Shown: piece after piece, positions 43,986 through 52,641 of the stretch
Numbering within the stretch: the first letter of the stretch is position 1
Layout: each line of letters begins with the position of its first letter
NCBI RefSeq assembly: GCF_003254575.1
Contig: NZ_QJUA01000020.1
Span: forward strand, 28,951-92,950
DNA: 64,000 nt
Direction of reading: 5' to 3'
From: Mycobacterium kyogaense
GTDB lineage: Bacteria > Actinomycetota > Actinomycetes > Mycobacteriales > Mycobacteriaceae
Notes under the pieces: model-generated
What the model was told of the DNA's origin: nothing
The model's input: the letters and a program-made list of their open reading frames with translations, nothing else
The model's database searches: none
Program-made: the position numbers and the translations under genes

Positions 43986-45528
43986 AGCGGCTGAGGGCGA
44001 GCAGTTCCTCAGCCGCGGGCAGCGCGCGCTCGCGGTCCGCGGCGACAAGGCCGATTCGGGTGCGCCGGTCGAGGATGTCGTCGACGCTCAATGCGCCTTC
44101 GTGCGTGACGGCGTACTCGAACTCCGCGCGCGTGACATCGATGCCCTCGGCGACGGGTTCGGTGGGCCGTGAGCATGAGGCACCCGCGATGACGTCGGGC
44201 GCCTCGGCGCCGTAGCGAGCCACCAGCGACTCCGGCAGGTGACCTGAAACGCTGTGCGCTGCACCGGGATTGGACGGCGCACCGATCAGCGGGAGATCAC
44301 GGGTCCGGCACGCACCGGCGGCGAGCCCGCGCAGCGCGACAGCGCGATCCACGACGTCCTCGGCCATGAACCGGTATTCGGTCAGCTTGCCGCCGATCAC
44401 GCTGAGCACGCCGTTCGGCGACTCGGTGACCGCATGCTCTCGCGACACGTCCGCGGTCCGGCCGGCGCCGGTGTCGATCAAGGGCCGCAACCCGGCGTAG
44501 CTGCCGACGACATCGTCCGGTCCGAGTGACGTCGCCAGCGCCGTGTTGACGGTGTCGAGCAGGAACTGCACCTCCTGCGAGGTCGGTTCGGGCACATCGG
44601 GTATTGCCCCGGGGGCGTCTTCGTCGGTCAGCCCGAGGTAGACGCGGCCCAGCTGTTCGGGCATCGCGAAGACGAACCTGTTGATCTCGCCGGGGATCGG
44701 AATCGTCAGTGCCGCAGTGGGATTGCCGAACGCCGCCGCATCGAAGACCAGGTGGGTGCCGCGGCTGGGCCGCAGCCGCAGCGAGGCGTCGACCTGTCCG
44801 GCCCAGACTCCGGTCGCGTTCACCACCGCTCGTGCCGACACCTCGAGCGTCTCCCCCGTCAGCGTGTCGGTGAGCGTCACCGAGGTTCCCGACGCCGCGC
44901 TCGCCTCGACGTGGGTGAGGATGCGGGCGCCGTGCTGCGCGGCGGTGCGCGCCACCGCGGTGACCAGTCGCGCGTCGTCGACGAGCTGACCGTCATAGGC
45001 CAGCAGCGCCCCGTCCAGGCCGTCGCGACGCACAGTCGGGGCCATCGCGACGGCTGCGGCCGCGCCGATCCGGCGTGAGCGCGGCAGCACCGATGCGGGT
45101 GTGCCGGCCAGCGCCCGCAGACCGTCACCGGCGGCGAATCCGAATCGGACGAGCGCCCGCGACGCGCGGTTCATCTCGGGCAGCAGCGGCACCAGTTGCG
45201 GCATCGCGTGCACGAGGTGAGGCGCGTTGCGTGTCATCAGGATTCCGCGCTCCACGGCACTGCGCCGGGCGATGCCGACATTGCCGCTGGCGAGGTATCG
45301 CAGGCCGCCGTGCACCAGCTTGGAACTCCACCGGCTGGTGCCGAAGGCCAGATCGCGTTTCTCGACCAGGGCCACCGACAGCCCACGCGTCGCAGCGTCG
45401 AGCGCGATGCCGGCACCGGTGATGCCGCCGCCGATCACGAGCAGGTCCAGCGGTGCGCCGTCGCCGAGCTCCTGTAGTTCGGCGGTGCGCCGGGCGGCGT
45501 TCAACGCGGTATTCGAGGAGCTGCTCAT
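43984..45528 (-). CDS. glpD: Glycerol-3-phosphate dehydrogenase, FAD-dependent
   Basis: GlpD (GlpD1, Rv2249c position), 514 aa. It oxidises glycerol-3-phosphate to dihydroxyacetone phosphate and passes electrons to the quinone pool at the membrane. Marks: FAD motif DLLVIGGGITGAGIALDAATRG (about 26-47), RDLAFGTSRWSSKLVHGGLRYL, VVNATGVWAG and SVIGGKLTEYRFMAEDVVD. I chose the ATG at 45528, which overlaps the TetR stop by 4 bp (ATGA). The pair is probably controlled by the TetR protein. Confidence 0.94.
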   Translation of the reverse strand: MSSSSNTALNAARRTAELQELGDGAPLDLLVIGGGITGAGIALDAATRGLSVALVEKRDLAFGTSRWSSKLVHGGLRYLASGNVGIARRSAVERGILMTRNAPHLVHAMPQLVPLLPEMNRASRALVRFGFAAGDGLRALAGTPASVLPRSRRIGAAAAVAMAPTVRRDGLDGALLAYDGQLVDDARLVTAVARTAAQHGARILTHVEASAASGTSVTLTDTLTGETLEVSARAVVNATGVWAGQVDASLRLRPSRGTHLVFDAAAFGNPTAALTIPIPGEINRFVFAMPEQLGRVYLGLTDEDAPGAIPDVPEPTSQEVQFLLDTVNTALATSLGPDDVVGSYAGLRPLIDTGAGRTADVSREHAVTESPNGVLSVIGGKLTEYRFMAEDVVDRAVALRGLAAGACRTRDLPLIGAPSNPGAAHSVSGHLPESLVARYGAEAPDVIAGASCSRPTEPVAEGIDVTRAEFEYAVTHEGALSVDDILDRRTRIGLVAADRERALPAAEELLALSR

Positions 45529-46103
45529 GAGGCGAGGTATCCGTTGAGCGCGCGGGCGAGTTCGACGTTGATGGCGTCGGCGTCGAGCAGCTTCTCCACC
45601 ATCTGGGCGGACTGGATCGTGGACTGTGTGATCAGCAGGCACATGGCACCCATCTCGTGCGGGTCACCTTGACGCACACTGCCTTCGGCCTGGCCGGCCT
45701 TGATCGCTTCGGCGAGCGCGTCGATGAGGATCTGCTGGCTGGTGCCCAGACGTTCGGCGATGTAGACCATCGCCAGGTTGGGCGCGTTGCGGATCACCGA
45801 CTGCACGACTTCGTCGTTGCGCAGGTGCTCAGCGACCGCCACCACGCGCTCGACCGTCGCCTCCCGGCCGGCGCCGCGATCGGGCACCTGCTCGAGCACC
45901 CCGGAGATGCGCACGGTGAGCAGCTCGGCGATCACCCACCGGATGTCGGGCCAGCGCCGATAGATGGTCGGGCGACTGACCCGGGCGCGCCGCGCGATCT
46001 CGGTCATGGTCGTCCGTTCGACACCGTAGGCGAGGATGCACGCCGCGGCGGCGTCGAGAATGCGCTTCTCGACACTCGAATCGGAGTTACGGATTGACAC
46101 CAT
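45525..46103 (-). CDS. TetR-family transcriptional regulator
   Basis: A 192-aa regulator (Rv2250c position). The N-terminal helix-turn-helix is clear: ILDAAAACILAYGVERTTMTEIARRARVSRPTIYRRW (about 15-51). The C-terminal ligand domain is helical. It is divergent from the FAD oxidase gene with only 17 bp between the start codons, and translationally coupled to glpD. The spacing implies that its own mRNA has no leader. It is likely to bind the repeat in that 17-bp gap and control both directions. Confidence 0.92.
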   Translation of the reverse strand: MVSIRNSDSSVEKRILDAAAACILAYGVERTTMTEIARRARVSRPTIYRRWPDIRWVIAELLTVRISGVLEQVPDRGAGREATVERVVAVAEHLRNDEVVQSVIRNAPNLAMVYIAERLGTSQQILIDALAEAIKAGQAEGSVRQGDPHEMGAMCLLITQSTIQSAQMVEKLLDADAINVELARALNGYLAS

Positions 46104-46120
46104 CTGTAATACTGTAACGC
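46104..46120. promoter_or_regulatory. Divergent promoter/operator between TetR and FAD oxidase genes
   Basis: Only 17 bp separate the two ATGs. The direct repeat CTGTAA-TA-CTGTAA fills it. On the minus strand TACAGT ends 7 nt before the TetR ATG; on the plus strand TACTGT ends 5 nt before the oxidase ATG. Both genes therefore look leaderless, with -10 boxes overlapping on opposite strands. Confidence 0.5.
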
Positions 46121-47737
46121 ATGTCTTCGCTTGCCGGCCAGCCCACACGACCTCCGATGGCATGGAACGCCTGGGGTGATCCCGCCGCAGCGAAGCCGCT
46201 GTCGCCCGGTATTCGCTCGCTACTCACCCAGGCCCTGGGCATCGACGCCGAGCCGACGGCAGAGCCCACCCTCGACCAGGTCAGGGTTCGCCCATCGGCT
46301 CTGTCGCCGAGCGACCGCGAGGGTCTCGCCGCGATCCTCGGCGCCGAGAACGTCCTCGTCGAGGACCGCGACCGGCTGCTCCGCGCAGGCGGCAAGTCGA
46401 CGCTGGATCTGTTGCGCCGCAGGGATTTCGGCGTGCAGGACGGCCCGGACGCGGTGCTGGTGCCCGGCGAAGACGACGAGGTGGCCGCCGTGTTGCGATT
46501 CTGCGCCGACCACAGCATCGCGGTCGTTCCGTTCGGCGGTGGCACCAGCGTGGTCGGCGGCCTGGACCCGCTGCGGGGCGACTTCAAGGCCGTGGTGTCG
46601 GTGGATCTGCGCCGGTTCGACGAGCTGCACTCGCTCGACGACGTCTCCTGGGAGGCCGAGCTGGGCGCCGGCCTGACGGGACCCGACGCCGAGCAGCTGC
46701 TGAACGAGCGCGGCTTCTCACTCGGCCATTTCCCGCAGAGCTTCTGTTTCGCCACGATCGGTGGCTTCGCCGCAACCCGCTCGTCGGGCCAGGATTCCTC
46801 GGGCTACGGCCGCTTCGACGACATGGTGCGCGGCCTGCGTGCCGTGACGCCGGCGGGAGTGTTCGATGCGGGCCGCGCACCCGCATCGGCCGCGGGACCG
46901 GATCTGCGGCAGCTTCTGCTCGGTTCCGAGGGCACTTTCGGCGTCATCACGAAGGTCCGGGTGCGCGTCCATCCGGTGCCGGAGACCACGCGCTACGAGG
47001 CATGGTCGTTTCCCGACTTCGCCACCGGCGCGGCCGCGTTACGGGCCGTTGCGCAGACCGGTGCGGGGCCGACGGTGATCCGGCTTTCCGACGAGGCGGA
47101 GACCGGCGTCAACCTGGCCACCGCCGACAGCATCGGCGAGACCCAGATCACCGGCGGCTGCCTGGCCATCACGGCCTTCGAGGGCACCGAGGCCCACGTC
47201 GCCAGCCGCCACGCCGAGACGCGAGACCTGTTGTCCGCCAATGGTGGAACGTCACTGGGCGAGGGCCCGGCACGCGCGTGGGAGCACGGCCGGTTCAACG
47301 CCCCCTACCTGCGAGACGGGCTGCTGTCGGCCGGCGCGCTGTGCGAGACGCTGGAGACCGCGACGTCGTGGTCGAACGTCCCGACACTGAAGGCTGCCGT
47401 CACCGACGCACTGACCCGCTCGCTGGCCGATTCGGGGACGCCTGCGCTGGTGATGTGCCACATCTCGCACGTCTACCCCACCGGCGCGTCGCTCTACTTC
47501 ACCGTCGTTGCCGCCCAGCGCGGCAACCCGATCGAGCAGTGGCGCGCCGCCAAGACCGCCGCCTCGGAAGCGATGGTGCGCGTCGGCGCGACGATCACCC
47601 ACCACCACGCGGTCGGCGCCGACCACCGCCCCTGGATGCGCGACGAGGTCGGTGACCTCGGCGTCGCCGTGCTGCGTGCCGTGAAGTCGACCCTCGACCC
47701 CACCGGAATCATGAACCCGGGCAAGCTGATTCCGTGA
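46121..47737 (+). CDS. FAD-binding oxidase (alkyl-DHAP synthase-like)
   Basis: A 538-aa flavoprotein of the FAD_binding_4 / FAD-oxidase C type, at the Rv2251 position. FAD-binding marks: VLVPGEDDEVAAVLRFC, VVPFGGGTSVVGGLDP and FPQSFCFATIGGFAATRSSGQDSSGYGRFDD. The C-terminus has VGATITHHHAVGADHRPWM and DPTGIMNPGKLIP. The HHHAVG block resembles alkyldihydroxyacetonephosphate synthase, so a glycerolipid or lactate-type substrate is possible. Start: ATG at 46121 if leaderless; the ATG at 46157 (MAWNAWGDP), where conservation begins, is the alternative. Coupled to the kinase gene by GTGA. Confidence 0.9.
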   Translation: MSSLAGQPTRPPMAWNAWGDPAAAKPLSPGIRSLLTQALGIDAEPTAEPTLDQVRVRPSALSPSDREGLAAILGAENVLVEDRDRLLRAGGKSTLDLLRRRDFGVQDGPDAVLVPGEDDEVAAVLRFCADHSIAVVPFGGGTSVVGGLDPLRGDFKAVVSVDLRRFDELHSLDDVSWEAELGAGLTGPDAEQLLNERGFSLGHFPQSFCFATIGGFAATRSSGQDSSGYGRFDDMVRGLRAVTPAGVFDAGRAPASAAGPDLRQLLLGSEGTFGVITKVRVRVHPVPETTRYEAWSFPDFATGAAALRAVAQTGAGPTVIRLSDEAETGVNLATADSIGETQITGGCLAITAFEGTEAHVASRHAETRDLLSANGGTSLGEGPARAWEHGRFNAPYLRDGLLSAGALCETLETATSWSNVPTLKAAVTDALTRSLADSGTPALVMCHISHVYPTGASLYFTVVAAQRGNPIEQWRAAKTAASEAMVRVGATITHHHAVGADHRPWMRDEVGDLGVAVLRAVKSTLDPTGIMNPGKLIP

Positions 47738-48636
47738 ACCGGATCGTCGTCCTGACCAACCCGGCCTCCGGGCACGGCAACGCCCGCCACGCCGCCGAAC
47801 GGGCGATCAGCCGCTTCCAGGAACGCGGCGTCGACGTCGTCGCACTCGTCGGCCGTGATCCCGCCCATGCACGCGAACTCGTCGAGGGCGCGTTGGAACG
47901 CGGCATGGACGCGCTGGTCGTGGTCGGCGGCGACGGCATCGTCTCGCTCGCGCTGCAGATCCTCGCGCAGACGCCGACCCCGCTGGGCATCATCCCGGCC
48001 GGCACCGGCAATGATCACGCGCGCGCGTTCGGCATCCCCACCGGGCCCGAGGCGGCCGCCGACGCGGTCGTCGACGGCGAGATCGGCATTTACGACCTGG
48101 GGTTGATCGCCGGCGCCGACGGCACCCGGCGGTGGTTCGGCACGGTGATGGCGGCGGGTTTCGATTCCCTGGTCACCGATCGGACCAACCGGATGCGCTG
48201 GCCGCACGGGCGCATGCGCTACAACCTGGCCATGCTGGCCGAGATCTCCCAGCTGCGGTTGCTGCCGTTCCGGCTCACGTTCGACGGCACCGAGGTCGAG
48301 ACCGAACTCACGCTGGCCGCGTTCGGCAACACCCGAAGCTACGGCGGCGGCATGCTGATCTGTCCCGGCGCCGACCCGACCGACGGGCTGCTCGATGTCA
48401 CGATGGTCGCGTCAGCATCCCGCACGCGGTTGATCCGGCTGTTCCCGACCGTGTTCAAGGGGACCCATGTGAACCTGCCGGAGGTGACGACCCGGCGTGC
48501 TGCGACGATCACGGTCGAGTCACCGGGAATCAATGCCTACGCCGACGGCGAGTACGTGTGTCCGCTGCCCGTGGAGCTCACCGTGGTGCCGGGCGCGTTG
48601 AGGGTACTGGGACCCGCTACCCGACCCCGCGGCTGA
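47734..48636 (+). CDS. Diacylglycerol kinase family lipid kinase
   Basis: A 300-aa lipid kinase of the DAGK catalytic family (Rv2252 position). Marks: VLTNPASGHGNA near the N-terminus, the catalytic nucleotide loop VVVGGDGIVSLALQ, GIIPAGTGNDHARAFG, and DGLLDVTMV. It phosphorylates diacylglycerol to phosphatidic acid; the M. tuberculosis homologue was linked to phosphatidylinositol mannoside synthesis. The GTG start overlaps the oxidase stop by 4 bp. It converges on the DUF3145 gene with a 20-bp overlap. Confidence 0.93.
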   Translation: MNRIVVLTNPASGHGNARHAAERAISRFQERGVDVVALVGRDPAHARELVEGALERGMDALVVVGGDGIVSLALQILAQTPTPLGIIPAGTGNDHARAFGIPTGPEAAADAVVDGEIGIYDLGLIAGADGTRRWFGTVMAAGFDSLVTDRTNRMRWPHGRMRYNLAMLAEISQLRLLPFRLTFDGTEVETELTLAAFGNTRSYGGGMLICPGADPTDGLLDVTMVASASRTRLIRLFPTVFKGTHVNLPEVTTRRAATITVESPGINAYADGEYVCPLPVELTVVPGALRVLGPATRPRG

Positions 48637-49129
48637 GCCAGCTGACTTCGGCGCCCACTCCGCCGTCGCGGTAGGCCTCCAACGCCTCGTCCCACGCGGT
48701 GCCGAGGACGGAGTCGAGTTCGGCGGCCAGCATGTCGGCACCGGAGGCCATCAGGGTGCGCAGCCGCATCTCCCCGACCATCACGTCGCCGTTGGCGCTC
48801 ATCGCGCCGCTCCACAGGCCGAGCTGGGGGGTATGGCACCAGCGGTGCCCGTCGACGCCGTGGCTCGGGTCTTCGGTGACCTCGAACCGCAGCACCGACC
48901 AGGACCGCAGGGCATTGGCCAGTTGAGCGCCGGTGCCCACGGGTCCCACCCAGTTCGTCACGGCACGCAGCTGCCCGGGCATGGCCGGTTGCGGCGTCCA
49001 CTTCAAATTCGCCCTCGCGTTGAGGGTCGACGACAACGCCCACTCGACGTGCGGGCACACCGCCGCGGGTGAGGCATGTACGTACACCACACCCGTCGTC
49101 GTGTCGGCGAATTGATTCGCTGCACGCAT
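48617..49129 (-). CDS. DUF3145 family protein
   Basis: A 170-aa protein beginning MRAANQFADTTTGVVYVHASP, with CPHVEWALSSTLN, GVDGHRWCHTPQLGLWSGAMSANGDVMVGEMRLR and AELDSVLGTAWDEALEAYR, the pattern of DUF3145 (Rv2256c position). No function is known; the compact alpha/beta pattern and conserved Trp residues suggest a soluble binding protein. AAGGAG lies 7 nt before the ATG at 49129, which decides the start over the upstream in-frame alternative. Confidence 0.88.
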   Translation of the reverse strand: MRAANQFADTTTGVVYVHASPAAVCPHVEWALSSTLNARANLKWTPQPAMPGQLRAVTNWVGPVGTGAQLANALRSWSVLRFEVTEDPSHGVDGHRWCHTPQLGLWSGAMSANGDVMVGEMRLRTLMASGADMLAAELDSVLGTAWDEALEAYRDGGVGAEVSWLSRGVG

Positions 49130-49248
49130 CTGTTGCTCCTTCGGCTCCACGAGGGACGTCTTCCCCAACGACCTGGTGGTTTCCGAGTGAGTCAGCAGAT
49201 GAAATTGTTTCTTTCGAGGTAATTGTGCCTTGTGAGACGCGTGTTGCG

Positions 49249-50073
49249 CTAGTCCGCCCTGTAATCTCTCAGAACTTCATCAGACAGGGCGGGCATCACG
49301 TCGTGCGCCCAGTCACCGAATGGCCGGTCGGTGAGCACGACCAGGGCCAACGCGGCGTCGGGGTCCACCCACAGCAACGTCCCCGATTGGCCGAAGTGCC
49401 CGTAGGTCCGTGGCGAGTTCTGCGCTCCGGTCCAGTGGGGTGATTTGCCGTCCCGCAGTTCGAAGCCCAGTCCCCAGTCGTTGGGCCGCTGCCTACCGAA
49501 CCCGGGCAGCACTCCGTCGAGGCCGGGGAACTGCACCGATGTGGCGGCCTCGTGCATCCGCTGCGACACCAGGGCCGGCGTCAGCAGCTCACCGGCGAAC
49601 GCCGTCAGATCGGCCACGGTCGACGTCGCGCCGTAGCCGGCCGCCGGTGCACCCCCGTCCAGGGTGGTGTCCGACATCTGCAGGGGGTCGAACACCGATT
49701 CGGTCAGGTAGTCGGTGAACGGGATGCCCGACTCGCGCTCCAGCACCTCGGCCGCGACGGCGAACCCGTGATTGGAGTAGATCCGCCGGGTGCCCGGTGC
49801 GGCGAGCACCTTCTCCGAGGTCATCTCGTAGCCTGCCGTGTGTGCCAGCAGGTGGCGGATCGTGGCGTTCGGCGGTCCGGCCGGGGTGTCGAGGTCGAAC
49901 ACGCCCTCCTCCACCGCGATCTGGATCGCGCGCGCGGCGAGCAGTTTGGTCACCGAGGCGAGCGGAAAGGTCTGCGTCTGGTCGCCGTGGCGGGCCAGCG
50001 TTCCGTTGCGGTCGACGACCGCGGCGGCGACGGTCGGGACGGGCCAGTCGGCCAGGGCGTCGAGTGCGCTCAT
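49249..50073 (-). CDS. Serine hydrolase of the beta-lactamase (class C/EstB) family
   Basis: A 274-aa hydrolase (Rv2257c position). The three catalytic boxes are present: SVTK (nucleophile Ser and Lys, about 40-43), YSNHG (Tyr, about 100), and HFGQSG in the KTG position (about 228). No signal peptide, so probably cytoplasmic. Likely an esterase, amidase or D-aminopeptidase rather than a resistance enzyme. The ATG at 50073 (MSALDALADW) is chosen; in-frame codons upstream run into the mscR promoter. Confidence 0.9.
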   Translation of the reverse strand: MSALDALADWPVPTVAAAVVDRNGTLARHGDQTQTFPLASVTKLLAARAIQIAVEEGVFDLDTPAGPPNATIRHLLAHTAGYEMTSEKVLAAPGTRRIYSNHGFAVAAEVLERESGIPFTDYLTESVFDPLQMSDTTLDGGAPAAGYGATSTVADLTAFAGELLTPALVSQRMHEAATSVQFPGLDGVLPGFGRQRPNDWGLGFELRDGKSPHWTGAQNSPRTYGHFGQSGTLLWVDPDAALALVVLTDRPFGDWAHDVMPALSDEVLRDYRAD

Positions 50074-50110
50074 CGGTGATGAGCCTAGCGACGACGCCGG
50101 GGCCACATAT

Positions 50111-50116
50111 TAGGGT
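50111..50116 (+). promoter_or_regulatory. Candidate leaderless -10 box of mscR
   Basis: TAGGGT, preceded by TAT, lies 6 nt before the mscR ATG at 50123; there is no ribosome binding site, which fits a leaderless transcript. Confidence 0.4.
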
Positions 50117-50122
50117 TCAGGC

Positions 50123-51208
50123 ATGACTCAGACGGTGCGCGGCGTGATCTCCCGTTCGAAGGGCCAGCCGGTCGAGGTGGTGGACATCGTGATCCCCGAT
50201 CCGGGGCCGGGTGAGGTCGTGGTCGACATCCAGGCGTGCGGGGTGTGCCACACCGATCTGCACTACCGCGAGGGCGGCATCAACGACGAATTCCCGTTCC
50301 TGCTCGGCCACGAGGCGGCCGGCATCGTCGAGACGGTCGGCGAGGGTGTCACCAACGTAGAGCCCGGTGACTTCGTGATCCTGAACTGGCGCGCGGTGTG
50401 CGGGCGGTGCCGGGCCTGTAAACGCGGCCGCCCGCATCTGTGCTTCGACACCCACAACGCCGCGCAGAAGATGACGCTGACCGACGGCACCGAGCTGACT
50501 CCCGCGCTCGGCATCGGCGCGTTCGCCGACAAGACCCTGGTCCACGAAGGTCAGTGCACCAAGGTCGATCCGGCCGCCGACCCCGCCGCGGCAGGCCTGC
50601 TCGGCTGCGGCGTGATGGCCGGTGTGGGCGCGGCCATCAACACCGGCGCGATCAACCGCGACGACACCGTCGCCGTCATCGGCTGCGGCGGCGTCGGTGA
50701 CGCCGCGATCGCCGGCGCCGCGCTCGTCGGTGCCAAACGCATCATCGCCGTCGACATGGACAACCGAAAGCTGGAGTGGGCCAGGCAGTTCGGGGCCACC
50801 CACACCGTCAATGCCAAGGAGCTCGACGCCGTGGAAACGATCCAGGACCTCACCGACGGGTTCGGTGCCGACGTCGTGATCGACGCGGTCGGGCGGCCCG
50901 AGACGTGGAAGCAGGCCTTCTACGCGCGTGACCTCGCGGGCACCGTGGTCCTGGTCGGCGTGCCCACTCCCGACATGACGCTGGAGATGCCGCTGATCGA
51001 CTTCTTCTCCCGCGGTGGGTCGTTGAAATCGTCGTGGTACGGCGACTGCCTACCCGAACGGGACTTCCCGACGCTGATCTCGCTGTATCTGCAGGGGCGG
51101 TTCCCCCTCGACAAGTTCGTCTCCGAACGCATCGGACTCGACCAGATCGAAGATGCGTTCCACAAGATGCACGCCGGAGAGGTGCTGCGCTCGGTGGTGG
51201 TCCTGTGA
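50123..51208 (+). CDS. mscR: S-nitrosomycothiol reductase / mycothiol-dependent formaldehyde dehydrogenase
   Basis: A 361-aa zinc alcohol dehydrogenase (class III type), matching MscR/AdhE2 (Rv2259). Catalytic zinc ligands: Cys in [10 protein letters not shown] and His in GHEAAG; structural zinc cysteines in [18 protein letters not shown]-binding motif [12 protein letters not shown] with Asp in VDMDNRK. It oxidises S-hydroxymethylmycothiol to S-formylmycothiol and reduces S-nitrosomycothiol, protecting against formaldehyde and nitric oxide. Its stop overlaps the GTG of the MBL gene by 4 bp, as in M. tuberculosis. Confidence 0.95.
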   Translation: MTQTVRGVISRSKGQPVEVVDIVIPDPGPGEVVVDIQACGVCHTDLHYREGGINDEFPFLLGHEAAGIVETVGEGVTNVEPGDFVILNWRAVCGRCRACKRGRPHLCFDTHNAAQKMTLTDGTELTPALGIGAFADKTLVHEGQCTKVDPAADPAAAGLLGCGVMAGVGAAINTGAINRDDTVAVIGCGGVGDAAIAGAALVGAKRIIAVDMDNRKLEWARQFGATHTVNAKELDAVETIQDLTDGFGADVVIDAVGRPETWKQAFYARDLAGTVVLVGVPTPDMTLEMPLIDFFSRGGSLKSSWYGDCLPERDFPTLISLYLQGRFPLDKFVSERIGLDQIEDAFHKMHAGEVLRSVVVL

Positions 51209-51828
51209 GCGCCATCCAGCGGCTGGTCACCAGCGGCACGTTCGAACTCGACGGCGGCAGCTGGGATGTCGACAACAACATCTGGCTCGTCGGCGACGAC
51301 AAGGACGTCGTGGTGTTCGACGCCGCGCACAGCGCCGCGCCGATCATCGAGGCGGTCGGCGGCAGGAACGTGATCGCGGTGGTGTGCACCCACGGCCACA
51401 ACGATCACGTCACGGTCGCGCCCGAATTGGCGAAGGCCCTCGACGCACCGGTGCTGCTGCATCCCGCCGACGATGTCCTGTGGCGGATGACGCACCCCGA
51501 CAGCGACTTTCGCGCAGTGAACGACGGTGACACGCTGTCGGTGGGAGGCATCGAACTGCGTGCGCTGCACACCCCCGGCCACTCCCCGGGCTCGGTCTGC
51601 TGGCACGCGCCGGAGCTGACCGCGGTGTTCAGCGGTGACACGCTGTTCTCCGGCGGTCCGGGTGCCACCGGGCGCTCCTTCTCGGACTTCCCCACCATCC
51701 TGGAATCCATCTCGGGACGGTTGGGCACCCTGCCCGGCGACACCGTCGTCTACACCGGCCACGGCGATACGACCACCGTGGGCGATGAGATCGTGCACTA
51801 CGACGAGTGGGTCGCCCGCGGTCACTGA
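51205..51828 (+). CDS. MBL-fold hydrolase, partner of mscR
   Basis: A 207-aa metallo-beta-lactamase-fold hydrolase with metal motif THGHNDH (about 60-66), further ligands in HTPGHSPGS and FSGDTLF, and YTGHGDTT near the end. Coupled to mscR (GTGA overlap; Rv2260 position). The conserved pairing suggests it hydrolyses S-formylmycothiol or another mycothiol thioester formed by MscR; this is inference. The GTG at 51205 is chosen because upstream codons lie inside mscR. Confidence 0.92.
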   Translation: MSAIQRLVTSGTFELDGGSWDVDNNIWLVGDDKDVVVFDAAHSAAPIIEAVGGRNVIAVVCTHGHNDHVTVAPELAKALDAPVLLHPADDVLWRMTHPDSDFRAVNDGDTLSVGGIELRALHTPGHSPGSVCWHAPELTAVFSGDTLFSGGPGATGRSFSDFPTILESISGRLGTLPGDTVVYTGHGDTTTVGDEIVHYDEWVARGH

Positions 51829-52562
51829 GTGTCGAGGATCCGGCGCTTCTCGGCCTCGAACTCGGCGTCGGTCAGCGCCCCCGAATCGCGCAGGGCCGCA
51901 AGCGTCTCGAGCTGTCGCAGACGCACCGCCTCGTCGGTGGGCTGGTAACTGTGCACCGGCGGTGGGACGGGTCCGGGCCACTGCGCGTCGTCGAGGACGA
52001 TCGGGCCGGGCATCGGTTGCGGCCGGCGCCCGGAGCGAGCCCACCACGTGATCGCCGCGGCGAGCTCGAGGAGTCCGAGTGCGATCAGCCCGCCGCACGC
52101 CCACAGCACCCAGCCGGGTGAGCTGTCCTTACCGAAGGCCAGTCGCGGGTTGATGTAGCCGCCCACCGATCCGTCCGTCCGGACGTCGTACACCCCGCCC
52201 TGGGCGACCTGAAGGGTCCAGATGCGCACGCGCACATCGTTGTTCACCGATGTCGTCGATCCGATGTCTTCGGTCAGCACGGGATCTGGCACGCCGTCGG
52301 GAGCGTCGATGCCGATCTCGAGCGGTGGCACCGGGAAACCGCCGTCGATCCCTCCCGTCACCGAGGTGTGGAAGTTGACCGTCACCTCACCTGCGGGCAG
52401 CTGCACCCGTCCCGACCCGGGCACCGGGATCTCGCCGTAGGCGTCGAAGTCGTCGAACACCACGGCGCTGAGCACGAGCGTCACGATCAGGCCCGCCACG
52501 CCCGCGATCAACGTCATCACCGCGGCGACCACCGCGATCTTGGGGCCGGTCCGAGCGGTCAC
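51822..52562 (-). CDS. Membrane protein with C-terminal SHOCT domain
   Basis: A 246-aa protein with two transmembrane helices (about 8-33 and 150-172), a beta-rich extracytoplasmic region between them, and a cytoplasmic tail ending in a SHOCT motif (LRQLETLAALRDSGALTDAEFEAEKRRIL). SHOCT is a short oligomerisation or targeting module; the rest matches no family I know. The GTG at 52562 is chosen, directly before the first helix; longer frames would overlap the divergent methyltransferase. It converges on the MBL gene with a 7-bp overlap. Confidence 0.8.
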   Translation of the reverse strand: MTARTGPKIAVVAAVMTLIAGVAGLIVTLVLSAVVFDDFDAYGEIPVPGSGRVQLPAGEVTVNFHTSVTGGIDGGFPVPPLEIGIDAPDGVPDPVLTEDIGSTTSVNNDVRVRIWTLQVAQGGVYDVRTDGSVGGYINPRLAFGKDSSPGWVLWACGGLIALGLLELAAAITWWARSGRRPQPMPGPIVLDDAQWPGPVPPPVHSYQPTDEAVRLRQLETLAALRDSGALTDAEFEAEKRRILDTQ

Positions 52563-52641
52563 GCGCGTCAGTGTCGCACGCCGGGTTGCACGCCGGGCTT
52601 TTCGTCGGCGCGGACCGCGCGCAGGGACTACCGTCTCGAAG

